From Terana coerulea (taxonomy: Eukaryota > Basidiomycota > Agaricomycetes > Polyporales > Phanerochaetaceae), in contig JAKOGH010000708.1 in the NCBI GenBank assembly GCA_024811115.1, positions 62,001 to 126,000 of the forward strand: a stretch of DNA of 64,000 bases, in the 5' to 3' direction. The notes beneath the pieces were generated by a model. That model saw only the letters and a list, made by a program, of their open reading frames with translations, was not told where the DNA came from and searched no databases. The position numbers and the translations under genes were made by a program. Positions 58,401 to 64,000 of this stretch are shown here, one piece after another. Every line of letters starts with the position of its first letter. The first letter of the stretch is position 1.

Positions 58401-59984
58401 TGGGCGGCCATTCTATCCTTGCCACCCGCCTGATCTTCGAGATTCGCAAGGCCTTTGTCGTAGACGCGCCTCTCGGCTTAGTGTTTGACAAGCCCAACAT
58501 CAAGGAACTCGCTTCCGCCATCGACTCCTTGCGCAGCGGCGATCTCGGACTCATTGACAACAAGGCCCAGCAGTCTTCTGAAGCATCCTCGGGCGCTACT
58601 CCTAGTGGCCGTCTCGAATATGGACAAGACTACGAGCAATTGTTGTCGAAGCTGCAGCCCTCGTACACTGGCGTTTCCGCGGACTACACCGGGCGGCCTA
58701 TAACCGTATTCCTGACGGGGGCGACGGGCTTCCTCGGCGCATTCATCCTCCGCGATCTGCTGAACGACAAACCTCGCGTCGAGAAAGTCATCGCCCTGGT
58801 CCGTGCCAAATCTTCTGATCAAGCTCTAGAGCGACTCCGGGATGCAGCGGGTGGACGGGGCGTATGGGATGAGAGCTGGGTGGAGAGCGGGCGGGTGGAG
58901 GTCGTGAAAGGCGATTTGGATCAGCCGCAGTTTGGACTGGACGACAACGCGTGGGCGCGCGTCGCTGCTGAGGCTGACGCCATCATCCACAACGGTGCTT
59001 TGGTATGTCACAGGTGCCGCCGCCCGTTCTGGCTTCTGACGGAACTTGCATTAGGTTCACTGGGTATACCCGTACGAGAAGCTTCGCCCTGCCAACGTCC
59101 TTGGCACGCTGACCGCAGTGGACCTCGCGGCGTCAGGCAAGCCGAAGTTCTTTGTATTTGTCTCGTCTACTTCTGCTATCGACACCGACTACTACGTGCA
59201 TCTGTCGGACAACGTCTCAAGAGACCCTCACGGCCTTGGCGGTATCCCAGAAAGCGACGACCTCGAGGGCGCCCGTCACACGCTCAAGACTGGATACGGC
59301 CAGAGCAAATGGGTCTCTGAGAAGCTGCTGTTTGAGGCTGGCCGCCGCGGTCTCACTGGACACATCCTTCGTCCTGGGTATGTCGTTGGCGACTCGGCGA
59401 CGGCTGTGACAAACACCGACGATTTCCTGTGGCGCATGGTCAAGGGCTGCATCCAGCTCGGCCAAGTGCCCGACATCAACAACACCGTCAACATGGTCCC
59501 TGTCGACCACGTCGCCCGCTCCACCGCTCTCGCTGCCCTCCACCCTCTTCCTGAGCCGCGCAGCCACCTCAGCGTGCTGCACATGGCCGCCTATCCCCGG
59601 CCCCACCTTCAACGACTTCCTTTCCGCCCTCTCTGTGTACGGCTACGCCACCGAACGATGCGAATACATCGTCTGGCGGCGCGCGCTCGAGAAGCACGTC
59701 ATGGAAGCGCAGGACAATGCGTTGTTTCCCTCCTCCACTTCGTGCTGGACGACCTGCCGACGAGCACGAAGGCGCCCGAGCTCAACGACGTCAACTTGCG
59801 TGCGTTGTTGGCGCCGCATCTGAAGGAGACGAATCGTACGGTGGACGACGAGCTTATGGGCAAGTATATCGCATGGCTCGTTGAGGTTGGCTTCCTTCCT
59901 GCACCGTCGGGTACTGCTCAGAAGGTGCTCCCTGTATTGCCTAAGAACTCAGCGACAAGGGCAGTCGGTCGCAGTGGTGCATAG
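55492..59984 (+). CDS. LYS2: L-2-aminoadipate reductase (Lys2), NRPS-like
   Basis: Fungal lysine biosynthesis enzyme that activates and reduces alpha-aminoadipate to its semialdehyde. The ATG at 55492 opens [20 protein letters not shown]. Domain order: condensation-like N-terminal region (to about residue 250); adenylation domain ([66 protein letters not shown]); carrier domain with phosphopantetheine Ser ([17 protein letters not shown]); NAD(P)-binding reductase domain ([19 protein letters not shown]). About 1,420 residues, four introns. Frame breaks: near 55650, an extra G near 56773, an extra C near 59598 and a missing C near 59727, the last three in homopolymers. Each restores conserved family text when ignored, so sequence error is more likely than loss of an essential gene. 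Confidence 0.9.
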
Positions 59985-60312
59985 TAGGCCGCTGCGCCAT
60001 CCAAAATAAAGTAATACGTAGAATTGTATTTGTTGTAGAATATATGCGTTTTCGGGACAGCTTGGCTCATCTCAACTCTCCGAATCATCACATAACAGTA
60101 ACTTGGACAAGAAATACAATTGATATTGAAGCTTTGGCAGAATACAGGCAAAAAAATTCAACGCTATTATGCGGGGAGAGTGATGTACAGCTCCAGGGAT
60201 AAAAATAGAGAAGGCCGCCAGTACAAAACATAAAACCCTAGATGTGAAGTGAGCGTTAAGCGACACCGTTCAAGGGCATGAGGGCTTGCCGGGATAACTC
60301 CTTTACAAGCTT

Positions 60313-61960
60313 TCAGTTCGGCAACTTCGTAGCATCCAGCCCTTCCCCAATCTTCTCTATAGCTGTGCCAACAGCCAACTCCGCACCGACCAAGGGCGAC
60401 TGATCGGTCTCGACGTGCCCAGCGATAATCCTAGCCGTGCCCTTCCCTCCAGTACGGTAGTGGTCCGCGACGACTTGACATACCCCCTGGAGTGAGGTAC
60501 ACGCGTCGACATAGCCCAAGCCGCCTCTTTCCGGGGCCGCACGCGCCCGGGAGTCGTCAAAGTACAAGTGGACGTTCGTCAAAGGCGAACATGGAGGGCT
60601 GCAGGAAGACGATGTCGCCGAGGACCTGCGGCATCAGGTGTCCGAGGGAGGCGAGTGGGGACTTGACGAGGAACCAGCGCGCAAGGTAATACCATTCGAC
60701 GAGATGCGCCAGACCCAGCATCGCCGTGGGCGACAAGTTCATGAAGCGGACTTCGCCTCTGCTGAGCATCGACAACGCGGTGTCGATGTCTCCGTAAGTC
60801 GGCGGCGGCCCTGAGTCGGCTATGCAGAACGCATCTCCGCCGATGTCCGGGTTCCCGCTCCCGTTCTCCAGCTCGATGAGGCGCTGTTCGTACAGCAGAT
60901 GCGCCAGCGAGCAGTTCTCGACGTAGGAGAAGGACTGCATGATGCTGCCGATCCACGTCGGGTTGGATTTTTGGCCATGTATGCGCCGACGAGGAGGTCC
61001 CCACCGGGACCGTAGACACCGTTGCCGGGGCGGATGCACCCGGTCCTCAGGATTTTGTGGTCGCCCGAAACAGAGCGGTCTGCCGCGCGGACACGGCGCT
61101 CTGCTGTTAGCTTAGAGGCGGCGTAGTTGGAGAAAAACTGCTCGTGCCACTTGGGCAGGTTCGTGTCATCGTCATTGATAACTTGAGTGAAGTGAATAGG
61201 CTCTTTCTGCCAGGGCCATAACCAAAACCGGGACCGACGAACTGCGACAGAACCAGAAGAGGTGTAGATCATGGTGCGCGCGCCGACAAGACGCGCTGCG
61301 TCTAGAATGTTCTGTGTCCCATATACGTTCACCTTTTCTGAAAGATGGAGGAGGTCGGGGTGTCGTTCGTAGAAACGGATTGTCGCGGCAGTATGGAATA
61401 CGGTGACTTCAGGCTCTAGGGGGCCGGCCCCTTTGGGCCAAGGCTTCTGGAATGCCCGCAACACCGCGTCACGGTTGGTAATGTCGAGCTGGATAAAGTC
61501 GACATCCCGAACACGGCCCTCCTGCATGTCTTGACGCACAGGGGGTCTGATATCGAGAATTCGAATATTTCGGGGGTCTTCGCCGCGCTGCAGCAGGTGC
61601 AGCACCATCCACCCACCCAGAAAGCCAGCCTACCGGAGGGAGTTAGAGCCGGATAGACGCAGACCGAGAAGCTTATTCACTCACCCCGCCCACGACGACA
61701 TACCGCCTCCCAGTCCTCGGAGGCAGCTTGCCTTCCAGCAGCGAGGTAGGCCCGTCCTTCAAGCTCGCATAGCAGCTCTCGATGCTGCCTTTCGACCATC
61801 TCTCGGGGGATATGCGGGCAGCTTCAAGAGGAAGTCGGGTCAATTTCGTGTCGTTGAGCCATATGTAGAATATGCAAAGTAGAGGGATAGAGAGCAAACT
61901 GAGGACGTTGAGATCCGCGGCGGGGACAAGTTGCTGGAAAGCGACGCTATCCCAGTACAT
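60313..61960 (-). CDS. 3-beta-hydroxysteroid dehydrogenase/Erg26-like protein
   Basis: NAD(P)-dependent SDR of the 3-beta-HSD family, possibly the sterol C-3 dehydrogenase/decarboxylase of ergosterol synthesis. The ATG at 61960-61958 opens MYWDSVAFQQLVPAADLNVL and a membrane anchor (LSLLSIPLLCIFYIW). The Rossmann motif VVVGGAGFLGGWMVLHLLQR is formed across an intron at about 61678-61630. Then come HTAATIRFYERHPDL, the Ser of IYTSSGSVAV, and YAASK (catalytic Tyr-x3-Lys). About 525 residues, longer than yeast Erg26 (349), so a separate sterol-dehydrogenase-like function is possible. Frame breaks in an A run near 60970 and a T run near 60575 are probably sequence errors. Tail to tail with Lys2, 328 bases apart. 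Confidence 0.75.
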
Positions 61961-62433
61961 GCTGGTTGAGGTCCAAGGTGGTCGGTGCAAGGTGGTCGCG
62001 ACCGCCCGAAGATGGACTAGTCGCGTGAGAGCTGGACCGTTCTCAGAGACGTTGGCTGACCAAGCCGGAAGAGCCTGGCTCGACATTTGCTTGACAATGG
62101 ACATAGAAATATAGGCTGCTCTGAGGTCCTCGGTTAGATGGGAGTAAGTGGCAAGTCTTCCGGACTCCCAAAGCGGAATGCAGTGCTCCTTATTTAAGTA
62201 CACGAACGGCTGTTCACGGCTTACGCCACCACCGTCAGCAAACCGTCATACCCATGGCCGCTCTTGTTCTCCCACCAGAAACTGAAAAAGTTAATCGAAC
62301 AATATGAGCAGTGATATTCTAGAGCATGCGAGTGATTGCCTGGAGGAAAGCTATGTAACGACGATGAGGGAATTACGAATGCAAAGCACGGACGGTACAA
62401 TATATCTACAATACATAAGGTGAAGCTGAACGT

Positions 62434-64000
62434 CTAGTAATCTCGCGATGAGCGACCCCTGCTGCCATACGATGAACCGCCGCGGCGGTCGTCGGACGAG
62501 TCCTCTCGTCGTGAACCGGAGCCTCCACCGGAACGGCTACCACCGGACGACCTCTCTGACCGCTGGAATCCGCGGTCTTCAGCCATACGCTCGCGATTGG
62601 CCGAGACTTGACCACGCTGCATCCAAGCGGGGCCGCTGGGCTTGCGCCTGTCGTCGGTACGCGGCATGCCGAACCGCTTGGAGCGGTTGTCAGTCATGCC
62701 GAGCTTCGCAAGGAAACTGTCGGAGATGTACGGCGGATTGGGGAGGCCGCACGCCTCGACGGTCCAATTCTTGAGGCCCTCAACGACGACGGTCTTCTGA
62801 ACGCGGAGGTCGGAGGCCTTAGGGATGTAGTAGCCAAGGCAGGCAGCGAGTGTCTCCTTGATAGCCTCGGGATCAAGCTTGTTGACGAAGTCCTCGATCT
62901 CGGAGCCCATCTTTTGAATGACGTTGGCATAGGGAGCGTTATAGTCTCGGCTTGGCGGGTTGGTGTCAAGCTGCTGAGCGAGAGTGTTGATCTGAGAGTC
63001 AAGCTCAGAGATGCTGAGCGGCTTCATGGGCATCTCCTGGAGTTGCCATGTAACATAGCCGACCTCCCAAGGAAGAAGCACGAGGTCGGCACGACCAGCC
63101 TTCTCGTTGCCACGACCTGTACGGCCGACACGGTGAACATACTGATCAGGGGTGGAAGGTATGCCGATTTGGATGACGCGAGTGACCCCGGGGTAGTCCA
63201 CTCCGCGTGCGGAGACATCCGAGGTGACAAGGACAGACGCGCCCTCCCTGTCAGCCCTGAAACGCGCCGAAGTGCTGGTACGAGCCTCCATGGTGCGTCT
63301 AGAGTGGATTTCATATATCGCAGTGCGTTTGCCAATGGGCAGAGTGTTAGCGAGTTGCCTGAGAACGGTGGCGAAGAGCTGGGTCATCTTGGTAGTAGGC
63401 AAGAACAAGATGGTCTTCGAGTTCTTCGGGTTTATCAATTGGTCATGCGCGAGGAGCTTCAGGATGTGGGGAATCTGATCAGCGCCGCTGGGGAGTATAG
63501 TGTGGTACTGCGGGACGTGAGCATGGACGGGCGACGAGTCGGCAGGAACGCAATCAATGAAGGTGTGGTTCTTGTTCAGAAGTGCCCGGGCGATCTGCTG
63601 GATCTGACGAGAGACAGTAGCGGAGAAGAGGAAAGTTTGACGTTGCGGGGTGGGGGCCAAGAACTGTGAGATGGCTTCAATCTCCTCGCGGAAACCCATC
63701 TCGAGAAGCGTATCGGCTTCATCCAGAATGAGCTGTAACGAATAATCAACGCTGTGTCCGCAGAGGGTAGAAAATCACATACCATCTTGGTACCCTTGAA
63801 GGCCTGAGCAACGTCCGGCTCGTTTTCCAAAAGATCCCTCAGCCTGCCGGGGGTGCCCACGACGATGTCTCGGCGACCGCGCATCCAGTCGCGCATTTGC
63901 ATACGCTTGCTGGCACCACCAACGAACAACCTGACCTCGAAACCGTCTTGCTTCGAAGTCAACCGCAGCGCCTCGTTGGCAATCTGAGTCGCCAGTTCGC
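62434..64000 (-). CDS. DEAD-box RNA helicase (MSS116-like), 5' end outside window
   Basis: ATP-dependent RNA helicase, probably mitochondrial by resemblance to the Mss116 group. The window holds the C-terminal part: GTPGRLRDLLEN (motif Ib), an intron near 63734-63780, LILDEADTLLEMG (motif II), FLFSATVSRQI (motif III), VLVTSDVSARGVDYPGV (motif V) and YVHRVGRTGRGNEKAG (motif VI). A C-terminal extension ends in a Ser/Gly/Arg-rich tail (RSGGGSGSRREDSSDDRRGG) that probably binds RNA. The frame is open from the stop at 62436-62434 to the window edge apart from the intron. Motifs Q, I and the start codon are beyond 64000. Confidence 0.88.

Noticed and set aside
62608..63669. 353-residue open frame on the plus strand
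   Set aside because: It is antisense to the DEAD-box helicase, whose motifs are clear on the minus strand. High GC codon bias keeps the opposite frame open.
1..64000. tRNA genes, rRNA genes and CRISPR arrays
   Set aside because: I saw no A-box/B-box pair, cloverleaf, rRNA core sequence or spaced direct repeats. This was by eye, so a weak tRNA could be missed.

Overview
This looks like nuclear DNA from a white-rot basidiomycete (Agaricomycetes, probably Polyporales-like). The genes are dense in short introns of about 50-60 nt. They include two secreted oxalate decarboxylases, a class II fungal peroxidase, two secreted GH43 arabinanase-like enzymes, an S1/P1 nuclease and three basidiomycete-type DUF6533 membrane proteins. 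Housekeeping genes are interleaved: exocyst Sec5, the fatty-acid/ceramide hydroxylase Scs7, COP9 signalosome CSN5, aminoadipate reductase Lys2 and a mitochondrial-type DEAD-box helicase.

Layout. 0-2.5 kb: a 5'-truncated copy (A) of a dispersed 2.2-kb repeat that carries a two-exon gene of unknown function. 2.6-4.0 kb: a broken F-box gene. 4.0-6.0 kb: nothing recognisable. 6.1-8.2 kb: oxalate decarboxylase 1. 8.5-12.0 kb: Sec5 (minus). 12.6-17.5 kb: two tandem GH43 genes, with a decayed Scs7 5' end and a decayed Sec5 5' end between them, which marks a tandem duplication of about 3 kb. 17.9-19.2 kb: intact Scs7. 19.7-22.0 kb: histidine phosphatase. 24.0-27.6 kb: oxalate decarboxylase 2, an orphan ORF and a 3' relic of a third oxalate decarboxylase. 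28-30 kb: repeat-family copies D and C. 31.5-33.2 kb: DUF6533 gene 1. 33.4-35.7 kb: repeat copy B, inverted relative to A. 36.6-40.9 kb: DUF6533 genes 2 and 3. 41.6-42.3 kb: a Cys-rich ORF. 42.6-44.9 kb: a divergent pair, OXLD1-like protein and CSN5. 45.2-45.7 kb: a MITE-like element. 46.1-49.6 kb: S1/P1 nuclease and class II peroxidase. 51.0-53.1 kb: a pRiA4b ORF-3-like protein with a foldback element in its intron. 53.8-54.4 kb: a small secreted Cys-rich protein. 55.5-62.0 kb: Lys2 and a 3-beta-HSD/Erg26-like gene, tail to tail. 62.4-64.0 kb: DEAD-box helicase, running off the window.

Biology. The accessory genes fit wood or plant-litter decay: oxalate turnover, haem peroxidase, arabinan breakdown, phosphate and nucleotide scavenging. 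The housekeeping genes are unrelated to each other in function. Many one-base frame breaks occur in well-conserved genes, including Lys2, often in homopolymers. Some of the apparent pseudogenes may therefore reflect residual sequence errors, and each affected entry says so.
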